A stretch of DNA of 64,000 nucleotides from assembly GCF_037975245.1 (NCBI RefSeq), contig NC_092576.1, forward strand, positions 6,180,001 through 6,244,000, in the 5' to 3' direction. Both the position numbers and the translations under genes were made by a program. Shown here piece after piece: positions 37,501 through 46,056 of the stretch; positions within the stretch are counted from its first letter, which is position 1; each line of letters starts with the position of its first letter. Below the pieces are notes generated by a model. It had not been told where the DNA came from. It worked only from the letters and a program-made list of their open reading frames with translations, and searched no databases. Source of the stretch: Apostichopus japonicus (Eukaryota > Echinodermata > Holothuroidea > Aspidochirotida > Stichopodidae).

Positions 37501-38381
37501 TTATTACCATATTCTACTCACTACCAGGTTTTGAAAATCGAAAATGTTCTTTAATATCCAGTATTGCAATTAGCTGATAGTTATAGTCCACCAGTTGACA
37601 TGACAACTGTAGCCGGGACTCCTCAATGCAAATTAGGATTAGGTGTACACATCTCATATGTAAGGAATTGTAGGCAGTAATTAAATGTTGATTTATGAAA
37701 AGTAAGATTACATTCACCCATCTTGTATGAAAGGATTGTTATCCTAAATTTTGTAAAGTATTGGTGTTTGCTTTGGTGTTAAACATTAGTTGTGACACCA
37801 AAGAAACCCACCTTAAGTACATATACTGTATTCATGTCTCATTGCAGTGGAAAACAATCACCTGCTCACCCTTCAATCACCTGCTTGAAATAGGCATTCT
37901 GAGAGTTACCGCAGATTGTATTTTAGTCTCATTGCAAACGCTTTTTGCCCCTGGGTGTAAGAAACACATCACTGTTGTCTCACATTTCTGGATATTCATT
38001 GCATAAAGCAGGATTAATTAATTTTATGTTGAGTAATGTATTCAAAATACTTACAATTTCCTTTCTTTGAACCCTACAGCCATCATCAAATCTTTTGATC
38101 AGCTAAAGCGGAACTTATCAGAACACCTTGATGTAGACCAATCTACCATGCTGGCAAATATTATCCAACTTCCTCAGGAAGAAATTACTGATATCAAAAA
38201 GCACAAAACACCAGGAAATCTTTTGATGGAGAAACTGACCAAAAATGCATTGATTTCTCCCACAAACATCGCAAAATTGGAAAATGCCTTAACAGAACAA
38301 GGAAATGAAGAATGTGCAAAACTTGTCAGAGATTTTAGATGGAAAAATCCTGTAGTTCAAGCAACAATGTGCACAGAATAA
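15768..38381 (+). CDS. Gene A: beta-propeller / DED-like / coiled-coil / (ZU5-UPA-death fold)x2 protein, 20 coding exons, 1712 aa
   Basis: The exons are 15768-15787, 17760-18582, 20253-20523, 21240-21976, 22901-23038, 23446-23530, 26039-26362, 27095-27577, 27759-27985, 28556-28720, 29473-29625, 30373-30421, 31141-31424, 31794-31965, 32417-32740, 34107-34336, 35204-35341, 35834-35986, 37395-37455 and 38080-38381. All are GT-AG and every phase joins, totalling 5139 nt. Domains by residue: propeller about 8-281; DED-like 284-371; coiled coil 390-663; death fold 692-785; acidic linker; ZU5 about 858-955; UPA 961-1142; death fold 1159-1253; UBA-like 1254-1310; ZU5 1311-1418; UPA 1419-1592; death fold 1613-1705. 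There is no signal peptide or membrane span, so it is probably cytoplasmic. ZU5-UPA-death modules occur in UNC5, PIDD and ankyrins; this order is not one I know. A role as an apoptosis or innate-immunity scaffold is inference. A paralogue starts at 54329. Confidence 0.8.
17760..18582 (+). CDS. Gene A exon 2, six-bladed beta-propeller
   Basis: About 274 residues are encoded in one exon. Six repeated blade-like units of four strands can be read, with cores such as RLAVAGYN, NLFLTCCE, GLIYVGLDG, NKLFICTDY, GLIFILWGG and RLAVVTWETG. The spacing (about 40-45 residues) fits WD40/NHL-type propellers, although WD dipeptides are absent. The ligand is unknown. Donor GTAAGT, phase 0. Confidence 0.8.
18764..18980 (+). 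repeat. Interspersed intronic repeat, copy in intron 2
   Basis: It begins CTTGCTGAAAGCAAAGGAAC, has a TG-rich tract, then GCACGATAACTCAACAGG and TTCAAACTTGGTATGG. The same order of motifs recurs at 23.76, 33.12, 57.33 and 62.67 kb. It looks like an old dispersed element of unknown class. Confidence 0.55.
19501..19583. repeat. (TA)n microsatellite in intron 2 of gene A
   Basis: About 80 bp of alternating TA. The gene B copy at 58073-58113 is about half as long. Confidence 0.95.
20253..20523 (+). CDS. Gene A exon 3, DED-like domain 1
   Basis: It encodes a six-helix death-fold pattern: FDNLLKCSDALI, CQKLLDYLEVP, then FSSLVHHLREAGKVSYDDI and a final amphipathic helix. The FxxLxxxLxxxG-x-DI layout is closer to death effector domains than to death domains. 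Such domains pair homotypically, as FADD does with caspase-8. Confidence 0.7.
21240..21976 (+). CDS. Gene A exon 4, 14-residue-repeat coiled coil
   Basis: It encodes tandem 14-residue (two-heptad) repeats of the type TTEEERQQLDGKLK, giving a long, highly charged parallel coiled coil, probably for oligomerisation. The repeat is a 42-bp minisatellite at DNA level. The donor is the weaker GTTAGA, conserved in gene B; read-through would stop after 11 codons. Confidence 0.8.
22901..23038 (+). CDS. Gene A exon 5, coiled-coil continuation
   Basis: Acceptor CATGACAG, donor GTAAGT, phase 0 to 0. It encodes 46 residues of heptad-rich helix (ELEKAKSSL and onward) continuing the coiled coil. Confidence 0.75.
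23446..23530 (+). CDS. Gene A exon 6, linker
   Basis: Acceptor TTATTTGCAG, donor GTATGA, phase 0 to 1. It encodes an acidic, Ser/Thr-rich linker of 28 residues. Its gene B counterpart differs at about 10 of 28 positions, far more than exons 1-3 and 5. Confidence 0.65.
23758..24010 (+). repeat. Interspersed intronic repeat, copy in intron 6
   Basis: It carries TCTTGCCGATGGCAGAAGGA, a GTGTGTGTGTTTGTGACACTTG tract and further degenerate motifs of the same family. Confidence 0.5.
26039..26362 (+). CDS. Gene A exon 7, death-fold domain 2
   Basis: Phase 1 to 1. It encodes an alpha-helical domain (LMVNVAENLTLD, LATLFGLPPAETDML, ITLIKFMKTRNII, then a final helix). The pattern matches the other three death-fold domains of this protein. 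It is followed by a Pro/Gln-rich tail. Confidence 0.65.
27095..27577 (+). CDS. Gene A exon 8, acidic linker and ZU5 domain 1
   Basis: About 55 residues of charged linker (DEREEDHDHSKES) are followed by the ZU5 signature: GGTISIMGVHLTIPEGAL, then RRGRMTPLIKLEPEGL and KKPAQLTIPHSA. ZU5 is a beta-sandwich found in ZO-1, UNC5, PIDD and ankyrins. Phase 1 to 1. Confidence 0.85.
27759..27985 (+). CDS. Gene A exon 9, UPA domain 1 start
   Basis: It encodes EVTWTEEKSIDWELD and following beta-strands, in the position where UPA (UNC5-PIDD-ankyrin) domains begin. Phase 1 to 0. The strand matching the PIDD autocleavage strand reads LSYVFVNL and lacks His-Phe-Ser. Confidence 0.7.
28556..28720 (+). CDS. Gene A exon 10, UPA domain 1
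   Basis: Phase 0 to 0, 55 residues of mixed strand (LLLKDYHSKLCLGDYTTFSI). Its place and phase are matched by exon 17 in the second module. Confidence 0.65.
29473..29625 (+). CDS. Gene A exon 11, UPA domain 1
   Basis: Phase 0 to 0, exactly 153 bp, the same size as its counterpart exon 18. It encodes strands and a charged segment (FRLGRDKDGDTDMVDVKLKV). Confidence 0.65.
30373..30421 (+). CDS. Gene A exon 12, UPA to death-fold linker
   Basis: A 49-bp exon, phase 0 to 1, with good signals (TTTTCTTTCAG and GTGAGT). It encodes VKNILLSPESQKFLNP. Its counterpart in the second module is exon 19 (61 bp, same phases). Confidence 0.6.
31141..31424 (+). CDS. Gene A exon 13, death-fold domain 3
   Basis: It encodes a DED-like helical domain: MRGDIGKLLDKEHCKKLGKW, TPAENDQIQRAA, MLMEILDERELI and a final helix ending YIDTLQE. 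The donor GTAAAC gives phase 0, matching exon 14. If the intron is kept, the frame runs to a stop at 31530-31532. Confidence 0.7.
31794..31965 (+). CDS. Gene A exon 14, UBA-like hinge
   Basis: Phase 0 to 1. It encodes a short three-helix pattern WSVNLKKLIEEGYQRQNV followed by QSALKLSHGKLVLGRRIL. This resembles the UBA fold (hydrophobic-x-x-hydrophobic, G-Y/F turn, A-L helix). It links the two ZU5-UPA modules. UBA domains bind ubiquitin; binding here is only a possibility. Confidence 0.55.
32417..32740 (+). CDS. Gene A exon 15, ZU5 domain 2
   Basis: It encodes GGEVVIAGVILRVPAGAL, LRLTPFVKFGPESLTL and KPVTLIIPHCAL, clearly a second ZU5 domain. Phase 1 to 1, as in exon 8. The donor after LQT is GTGTGT. 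Confidence 0.8.
33119..33480 (+). repeat. Interspersed intronic repeat, copy in intron 15
   Basis: It carries TCTTGCCAGAAGCAAAAGGA, a GTGTGTGTGTGTGACACTTG tract, and CTTGTAAACACGATAACTCA near 33330. It is among the more complete copies. Confidence 0.55.
34107..34336 (+). CDS. Gene A exon 16, UPA domain 2 start
   Basis: Phase 1 to 0, 230 bp against 227 in exon 9. It encodes KVIKWSQERN and a strand SMNSQHFAVEAG with His1439-Phe1440-Ala1441, then VPFIPKMLKRVCVLP. His-Phe sits where PIDD-type proteins have His-Phe-Ser. Confidence 0.7.
35204..35341 (+). CDS. Gene A exon 17, UPA domain 2
   Basis: Phase 0 to 0, 46 residues (SLINEEIYQQKGSIIQNPVS). Donor GTTAGT. It corresponds to exon 10. Confidence 0.6.
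35640..35778 (-). mobile_element. Possible tRNA-derived SINE relic in intron 17
   Basis: On the minus strand an A-box-like TAGTAAAGTGGTTAAAGTG and a B-box-like GGTTCCAGTCC are about 40 bp apart, as in a tRNA-derived head. The body is not recognised. Confidence 0.45.
35834..35986 (+). CDS. Gene A exon 18, UPA domain 2
   Basis: Exactly 153 bp, phase 0 to 0, the same as exon 11. It encodes strands ending VNLEIVAGYGK and LFKLSIELQ. The acceptor CCCCAAAG is weaker than most. Confidence 0.6.
36170..36620 (+). repeat. Interspersed repeat, two degenerate units in intron 18
   Basis: CTTGTAAACATGATATCTCG and GTAGATGCCCAATGATGTGT are repeated about 300 bp later as AAATATGATATCTCAAG and GTAGATGCGCAATGGTGTGT. 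Confidence 0.5.
37395..37455 (+). CDS. Gene A exon 19, linker
   Basis: A 61-bp exon, phase 0 to 1, encoding IDKLRHNDQITSPFQLILPE, between acceptor TTCACAG and donor GTGAGT. Confidence 0.6.
38080..38381 (+). CDS. Gene A exon 20, death-fold domain 4 and stop
   Basis: It encodes a C-terminal DED-like domain (IIKSFDQLKRNLSEHL, MLANIIQLPQEEITDI, NLLMEKLTKNALI, final helix LVRDF) and ends in TAA. A C-terminal death-fold domain is the usual end of ZU5-UPA proteins. Confidence 0.75.
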
Positions 38382-38927
38382 TGCCTGAAATCATATTGTG
38401 GGTTATTGTAGGCAAGAAACGATATTAACATATCACCAGCGGTGATGTAACCAGGAATTTGTTCACTTGAGAGGGGGAGAGCAAGTCAGCAAGTCTTTCT
38501 GTATTCACTGTTCATTACAGTCAGAGCTTATACAAACAGGAATATGTGCTGAATTGCACCTGTAGGAGTTTCGTATATACAATACTCTTCTTCCCCTCTG
38601 ACATGGTTATGTATGTAAATACTCTATGTGACTATATACTCTATTCTTACCTTTGATAAGAAAGCAATAACAAGTAACCTTTGCATTCATGTGTCTATGC
38701 GTGTGTGCAGTGCTTACCACTTCAGTCTATTACAAGCCGACTGATATTCATATATATTTACATGTTAATAATTTTCACCAACGAAATCTTAAGAATTCTA
38801 TTGTTTACAGCCAATGTCTTACACTGAAACACTGACCCACTTGATGAGGAAATTCAGGTATCTATTTCGGCTGGATGGTATTGGAACATCAGTTACCCCC
38901 TTCATTAGTTATTTTTAGGGCCGAACA

Positions 38928-38933
38928 AATAAA
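38928..38933 (+). promoter_or_regulatory. Candidate polyadenylation signal of gene A
   Basis: AATAAA lies about 550 bp after the stop codon. A single hexamer in AT-rich DNA is weak evidence. Confidence 0.3.
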
Positions 38934-39334
38934 CCGTAAGGACTTACTAAATTAAAAGTCCAAAAATCTGTACACACACAATCCGTTTGTGACTAATTAC
39001 AGACCCCTCAACAAATTCTTTATGAGCAACAACTACCAATTCCACCAACATATATAATCCGTTCTTCCTTTTCTTTGTTTCTTAATCCACTTATTGTTTA
39101 CTGATGGTACCCGATACTTATTCCATCAGTGCCCCTCGTACTTATCTAGCGTCATACTTTCATTGTATTGCATTTTGTACTTTTCATTCCAGTGCCAAGT
39201 ATTGCTCACAGAGGTCCTAGGAGGACCAAACATTCCAATATACTTTCTAATAGAGTTCTCCTTATCAATTATGAGTCATATCTTATTTCTCTGCTTTTGT
39301 AGTTCACATGGATTTTCTTTATTATGTAATGTCA

Positions 39335-39800
39335 TGATATTGTGTGTGTGCGTGTGTGGTGCCCAGCTTGTAAACATGATATCTCAAGATAGGAAATATG
39401 GTTAATTTCCATACCTGGCATGTGGATGCATTGGAGTGAGCAAAATAAACCTATTGTTTTTGGTGGAGGTCAATGGTCAAATGCTGAAAACATTGTAATC
39501 AATACCTCATGATAGGATGTTTGAATACTTGTTTATACTTGGCATGTATATGTGTAGAAGAAACCTACAGTTTTTCGTAGAGGTCGAAGGTCATCTGAGG
39601 TCACCAGACATAAAAAAATGCAAACATTGTAAGCAGGATGTATCCAAATAGGAGGCATAGATACTTCTCATACTTATCACGTGCTTGTGTTATATTGAGT
39701 ACGAATGTCATCAGAGGTCAAATATTGAAAACCTTTTAAACATGATATCTCAAGGTATGAATCATGAAAAGATCTCATACTTGGTATCGGGATGCATCAC
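39335..39800 (+). repeat. Interspersed repeat, tandem degenerate units, intergenic
   Basis: The TG-rich head, CTTGTAAACATGATATCTCA near 39367 and TTTTAAACATGATATCTCAA near 39737 mark at least two units, with a third weaker one between. Confidence 0.5.
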
Positions 39801-42025
39801 AAGTTTCAGCTAGAGATTTATATTCTTTCAGGGATGCAAGAGGTGTGTATTGCCCCGTAGAGTAGACCGACTCGTGTTTATCATGCAATAGTATAATTGT
39901 TAAACAAAATAGTGGTTCAGGACATTAATATTATAAGAGCTATTTCTAGTGAACAAGCAGAAGTCTATAGTGTAATGATATTATCGAAACCTTCATGCAT
40001 TCCGGTTATTGCCTCAGTACGTGTTTGGGATTGTAGGGAAAAGTTAGACGGGTTCTGACATAAAGAGGTTGGTATAAAGTCAGTAGGAGAGGTGAACTTA
40101 AAGTTTCAGCTAGAGATCTATCTTGTTTCAGAAATGCATAGTCCTGTTTGCGGGGATCAGTATTAACTGATTAGTATTAGCTTACCATTCGTAAGAAGAT
40201 CCCCTACTGGTCCCAGGGCTGTCGGTCATCAGATGATTGAGGTAATACGGACCTGATGATAAATAGTAAACTGTTCGTACTTTCCTTATACCTTAATGAC
40301 TAAGTTCTCCCCTGCAGACGATGTTTGCCCATTGTGAAACTAAAACAAATGAAACAATGAACAAAATGAAGGTAAAACAACATATGCAGTTTCAATAGAA
40401 TAACCAATTGGAATAGAAAGATGAGTGAGGTGAGAGCATGAGGAAGAAATGGGCAGTTGCATTGTTAATCGTTATAACAAATCTACATGCATATACTAGC
40501 CAATAAATCAAGAACAATTTTACATCTTTGTAATCAATTTTTGCCAAACCGTGTTCTGGAGTTGCTTTTGATATTTTGCGATACGGATGTTCAAAATCCC
40601 ATAACTGTATAGGTTACTATAGGTTACTCGCAATGTTGATGGATCAGTCATGTTCCATTTCAAATATTGGAAGTTCAAGGGTCAATATATTACCCGGCCT
40701 GCAGTCGAGCTGCATCGGCTGAACCCCTACGTGTACCCTATACCTGCCTCACACAGCTAAAGAAAAAAATCTGGAGAAAGACAATACAAGAAAGAATTAG
40801 AAAACAATATGTTTCTGTTGATAACAAAATGGCGGTATGAAAACACATCAGAATGCCCATGCACTGGACACTTCTTCAAATACAATTCTCAATGCCTTCT
40901 CATTTACACCTTTTCTCTACTTCTCTAGAATCACCAGGAAAACAAATGCATGTAATTCAAACTTAATCATTTAACACATAATCAATAGTGAACCTAGTCA
41001 ATGACTATATCTGCCCAATAGTATTAGAGGCTTTCCTGACATCAACTCATAACAACAATTTCCCTTCTAATGCACCTTACTTCACGACAGGTTTTTTTTT
41101 CTTTCATTTTAATAGACTTTTCCAACACTATCAACTATAATAATGAATGAATCGGTAACCTTGCTCAATACAAGAACATCACGCATGTGTATATTTGCTT
41201 GTACAGTATTAGGCTAACATTCCATGGTGGTGATCATTTGTTTACTATACGATCTACAATACTGCACTAGTTACGCTAACACGTATAGATACATAATGAA
41301 TGCAATGACATTATAGCCTACACTACTTAATTATCAGCATTGCCTACGCTACATATAACAAATGACCGAACTGTTCTACTAGTTTTTGATTGGTTATGTA
41401 GTATGTACACAGTCATCGCACTCTTATGATACAGAAATACCATTCTAAACATGTCTAACACTGTTAACGAACGTACCTGGTGAAACACATACAAGAATAG
41501 ATTAGAACACAATCTGTAGATAACAAAATGGCGATATAAAAACACATGGGATCGGAATAAACTCCAAGTCAGCGTAGCAAAGTTAGTTGGTGGCGCTAGT
41601 TTTCAACGTATAATTTCATACCCATACAAACATTTTAGACATTTTCAATTTGCTTTGATACAATATGTAGAATTGAAAACAGTGTCTGAACGGCGACATG
41701 TTGAGGTTTCCAACCCAGTTACTCGCATATAAACAGACGTAGGGCATGATGGGGAGGGGATGTGTTATTAAGTGGGGTGTGTTATGGGAGGAGAGGAGTT
41801 TCATCAATTACAAACCTCGCTTGATTATTACTCGTTAGGGGAGTGGGCAAATCTGCCGATCCGTTATATAAAAAAAACTGATTTAGAAGATAGGTCTTAC
41901 CTTGAACTTATCTTCACTATTTCCAAGAAAGTTGTGGTGCATTGTCAGGGGAATTATAATCAAGTACCTTCCCCTCACGCGTAAAAAGTTCAGTCCCATC
42001 AGTATAACGTTATCTATTCTTGTTC

Positions 42026-42425
42026 TGATTTCGAACCTTGACTGGCTAAGACAGTACAGTTAGGTAGCATTCAGTCCCATCAGTATAACGTTGTCTATTC
42101 CTTGTTCTGATTTCGAACCTGTGACTGACTTTGACCGTACAGCTAGGTAGTAGCATTCAGACCCATCAGTGTAACGTTATCTCTTCTTGTTCTGATTTCA
42201 AACCTGTGACTGGTTTAGACCGTACAGTTAGGTAGTAGCATTCAGTCCCATCAGTATAACGTTATCTATTCTTGTTCTGATTTCGAACCTGTGACTGGCT
42301 TTGACCGTACAGTTAGGTAGCATTCAGACCCATCTGTAAGTTTGTGCATTTTTGTTGTTCTGATTTCGAACCTGTGGCTGGTTTAGACCAAACAGTTAGG
42401 TAGTAGCATTCAGACCCATCAGTAA
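42026..42425. repeat. Tandem array, five units of about 83-85 bp
   Basis: Units start at 42026, 42108, 42193, 42278 and 42361 with TGATTTCGAACC. It is the partner of the ten-unit array at 6297 and forms the left edge of the duplicate. Confidence 0.85.
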
Positions 42426-42603
42426 CATTTTGCATTTGATGTTTTAATTGCCCATACATTCTGGAAGGGTTACTGCCTTGCTGTGGACCTGTGACAGGTT
42501 TAGAAATAGTTACCTTTAATGTATATTATGTATCTGATTCCAAAGCGTTGTTCATATGTGGTATTAATTGTGCAAACAATCTGGAGGAATTGACGCCTTG
42601 GTG

Positions 42604-42972
42604 CAGTGGCGTAGGAAGGTACTTTTGAGTGGGGGGGGGGCTGAAGACTGATGGCCGGCCTGGGGGAGGGGTCTAAGGGGAGGGGGTGTCCCCCTCCCCT
42701 TTGGAAATTATTTGCATTTCCAGGTGGCCTCAGATGCAATTTGGTGCAATATAGCACACTTCGAACACCCACTCCATTTCGTAAATAATTTTGCGTTTTC
42801 ACCTGGCCTTAGATGCAATTTGGTGCTCCAAATGAGATTTTTTTTCTCATTTGGAAATGAAAAAGGGGTTTTCTGACTTGCGAAGCGGGGGGCGGAATAA
42901 TACTTCCGCCCCTCCATATTTTTCACTGGGGGGTCTGGCGCCCCCAGCCCCCCCCCGGTTCCTACGCCCTTG
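42604..42972. mobile_element. hAT-type MITE, second duplicate
   Basis: Same element and orientation as 7337-7702. The right flank keeps CGTTCAAG (42973-42980). The left target duplication and adjoining bases seen in copy 1 are deleted. Confidence 0.85.
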
Positions 42973-43238
42973 CGTTCAAGTGATTCTCGACATGATTATG
43001 AATCATAACGTTAGAAACCTATATAGTACCAATGGACCCTTGTTAAATATGATAAATATGATGTTCACGGTATAGAGATATATAAAGAATCGAAGAACTA
43101 CTTATCCATCAGTCCCGCCCTACCATGGAAAACAAATGTCATCATCACAATACCATATTGAACTCGAATCCTAATCAAGCACCGATCGCCAAAAGCTAGA
43201 AACATTCTTTCAGTGTGCGTAAATCATTTCATTTAGAG

Positions 43239-43534
43239 TAGGGTTGTCCAACCTTTTGATAAGGAGGGCTACCTCGAATGATTATGATAAAGAAGGGGCC
43301 GCGTGAGCCTATACAAGCTCCTGTGGCATATCGCCCAAAAGACCCCCATATTGCAGGAAATGACACTTTACAAGCCTTCTGATCTGTATCAAAACAATCT
43401 TCATGATCTCTGAAATTTATCAAGAAAGAATACCTGGGTAAAAGTACTTTTGTAAATTAATGAGGTTGGTGAGCCGGACGGGACCTTGCGGCGGGCCGCA
43501 CGGTGGCCCGCGGGCCGTAGTTTGGACAACCCTG
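43239..43534. mobile_element. Second-family hAT MITE, second duplicate
   Basis: Partner of 7971-8360 with an internal deletion near the left end. The flanks are ATTTAGAG and ATTTAGTG, one mismatch, and the left terminal base is altered. Confidence 0.8.
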
Positions 43535-43959
43535 ATTTAGTGTGTACAACTCAGTTCTCGATTACGGGTTTCGACCTTGATCGTGAAGAATCATTTCACG
43601 ACAGTCCTGACGTCACATCATTTTCAGAATCCGTTGGTGCGGTGGTGTGCTGCAATAATGTGTGTTTGTACGACGTGGCAGGTTTGTTAATATAACAGAT
43701 ATCAGCCTCGTTATGAGTTTAAAAAAAAAACTATAATTTGAGTGTGTGTAGAAAAGATATTGCAATTACTTTATCAAATAAGCCATATTGTGCAAGTAAG
43801 ATAATTTTTCCTGTACTAAGAATTTAAACCGAAAAAAAGATATTGCTTTCCTTTCCTTTCACAATATCTTATGAAGTTAATATGCTAAAATCTTACTAGA
43901 CATCGATTAATTTGTCTCACGGATTCTTAATTTGTCGTTTTCTCTCCTTTCTCTTAAAG

Positions 43960-44045
43960 TATTCGTTTCCATTGTCGCACAATTTCTCAATCAAGATGAC
44001 GAGATGTTATTCACTATTATCACCAAGAACTGTACTATCAACTGA
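43960..44045 (+). pseudogene. Orphan, frameshifted copy of the last ML-gene exon
   Basis: It aligns to 8791-8877 with the same pyrimidine tract and acceptor. A 1-bp deletion after TATTCGTTT shifts the frame, and the TGT cysteine codon is lost. The other four ML exons are not duplicated in the window, so this piece has no gene of its own. Confidence 0.65.
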
Positions 44046-44083
44046 TTGAATACGCCATCATTCGACCATTTGTATGTATATTA

Positions 44084-44302
44084 GATCCTCCTGCAAGCAG
44101 GAACTCGCGAAGAAGCCTAATTGGCTTATCAAAGCCGCAAGCTGACCGAAGTCATTCTCTTACATTCACATTTAACGTCCATGATTATGAATTGTTAATT
44201 GTTAACAACTCTGTAACTGGACGACATACATTAATCTTGGAGTGACTCAAACTCGGGACCTTATGATTGAAAGGCACCGGCGTTAACCACTGAGCTAACA
44301 CA
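44084..44302 (-). mobile_element. tRNA-derived SINE, second duplicate
   Basis: Partner of 8916-9134, nearly identical, including the tRNA-like head and the CTTGCAGGAGGATC end. Confidence 0.8.
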
Positions 44303-46056
44303 CCATTTGATGTATGATGTAATTCTTCTTAAGAATAAGATCACCTGACAAATCGTATTTCGTTATGTCATTAGCACATATACTGATATGAACAATATAC
44401 TAATTCATTATATCACTTTTAATTAAAAATGACCATAGATAACGAGACAAATGTTTGCGTATACGCCATTTTCTGAATTGTCTTTGCAAAGATTAAAGGT
44501 AGAGTCAATCTGACGACGAAACAGTGACCCGAGCACACAAAAGTAGGCCTATATTCATTCACAATTAATTAAATGTTCCTGTCTGTGTTGTAATGTTAAC
44601 TTCTTCTATAGTCATAAACATAGATCAAGTTTATTTTATACAAATAAACCAAGATTGCAAGGTATGAGTAAAAGTAGAGTTTCCCTTGGTATGGGTACGA
44701 TTACAAATCATTAACAGAGATCAGATTTGTTTTGCGTTTACATGTTATATGTTGTAGTGCGAGTAGAATTACGGACTGTGCCGAGGAGTTATTAATCACA
44801 GACAGGAAACTTAAGGAAAATTAGACAATAGGAATAGGTAGTAAAATTAATGTTGTACTTGAATATTTAGAATACATGTCGATTATTGGGAATAGTAAAA
44901 TAACTAGATGTGTTGATCTTATGTACTTGCAAAAGCAAGACAAAAACTGTTTCCCGCATCATATTGGCAGTATATGTAATAACATGCGTTCACAAGATTT
45001 CTTCTGGTCTATTACATAGTTTTCAGTTTACGATAAACTTATAGTAAAAGTTAAAAATGAAATATCTAATATTAAGTTTTTCTAAGAGTAGCTTTGTAAA
45101 ATGCTATAAGAATAATTGGTAGCGATGCTGGGCATGATATGTAAATAAGTCATTTAAGTCTCAGTAAGTCTTCTTTTTTGAAGATTCTATAACAGAATGG
45201 TAATTTAAATATTTGCAAGAAGTTTTTTTTTTAAATAACTCAATAGTGTTTTTTTTCTAGTGTTCATTTTTTTTTTTTTTTGGTCGACAATATTGAACAT
45301 ATATTTGCTGCATTTTGCCGACACTAATGTCCCTTTTTATCAATTGTATATGATATTATTTTCCTTCAACTTCAACACCGAAAAATCAAAAATATATCTT
45401 GTTTGACGTATTTATGTTTCCTTTCTTGGATCACCTGTAATCGTTTACCATTAGTAAAAGCAAACGAAGTTAGAGGGAACGGTACAAACATCTTACTATA
45501 GAACTCTGGCAAACTCAGTGAAAATATCGTGTTATTTGTTGAATAACACAGGAATTATGTTTTGGCTGTCTTATTTATTCACGATCATTTCAACATTAAA
45601 ATGGGAAGTAAGCAAGGGCGTAGGAACCGGGGGGGCTGGGGCGCCAGCCCCCCCCCCAGTGAAAAATATGGAGGGGCGGAAGTATCATTCTGCCCCCCCC
45701 CCCCCGCTTCGCAAGTCAGAAAACCCCTTTTCATTTCCAAATGAGAAAAAAATCTCATTTGGAGCACCAAATTGCATCTAAGGCCAGGTGAAAATGCAAA
45801 ATTATATTCAATTCAATTCAATTCAATTCAATTCAATTCAATTCATAAGACTTTATTTCAATCTCTCGCATTAAAGTATGCAATTATGACAATAGACGTG
45901 GGTAAATGTACAAGAGAACAAGAGATTGAGGAGTGCCAACAAGAAGCTCTGCAGAGCTTGTTTACGTTGACACCCCTTTACAAAAAAAACATAGAAAGAA
46001 AGCTTAAGTATACAGAGAAAACAGAACAAAGATGGCAAAGAAAGGAAAATACAAAA

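Larger units (their letters stand above)
38382..42025. other. Intergenic between gene A and the second duplicate
   Basis: No exon is recognised. Besides the interspersed repeat at 39.3-39.8 kb there are short direct repeats: TTTCAGCTAGAGAT at about 39805 and 40102, and a roughly 60-bp unit containing GATAACAAAATGGCG at about 40783-40849 and 41487-41548. A GGGGATC/GATCCCC stem lies at about 40158-40210. Confidence 0.5.
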
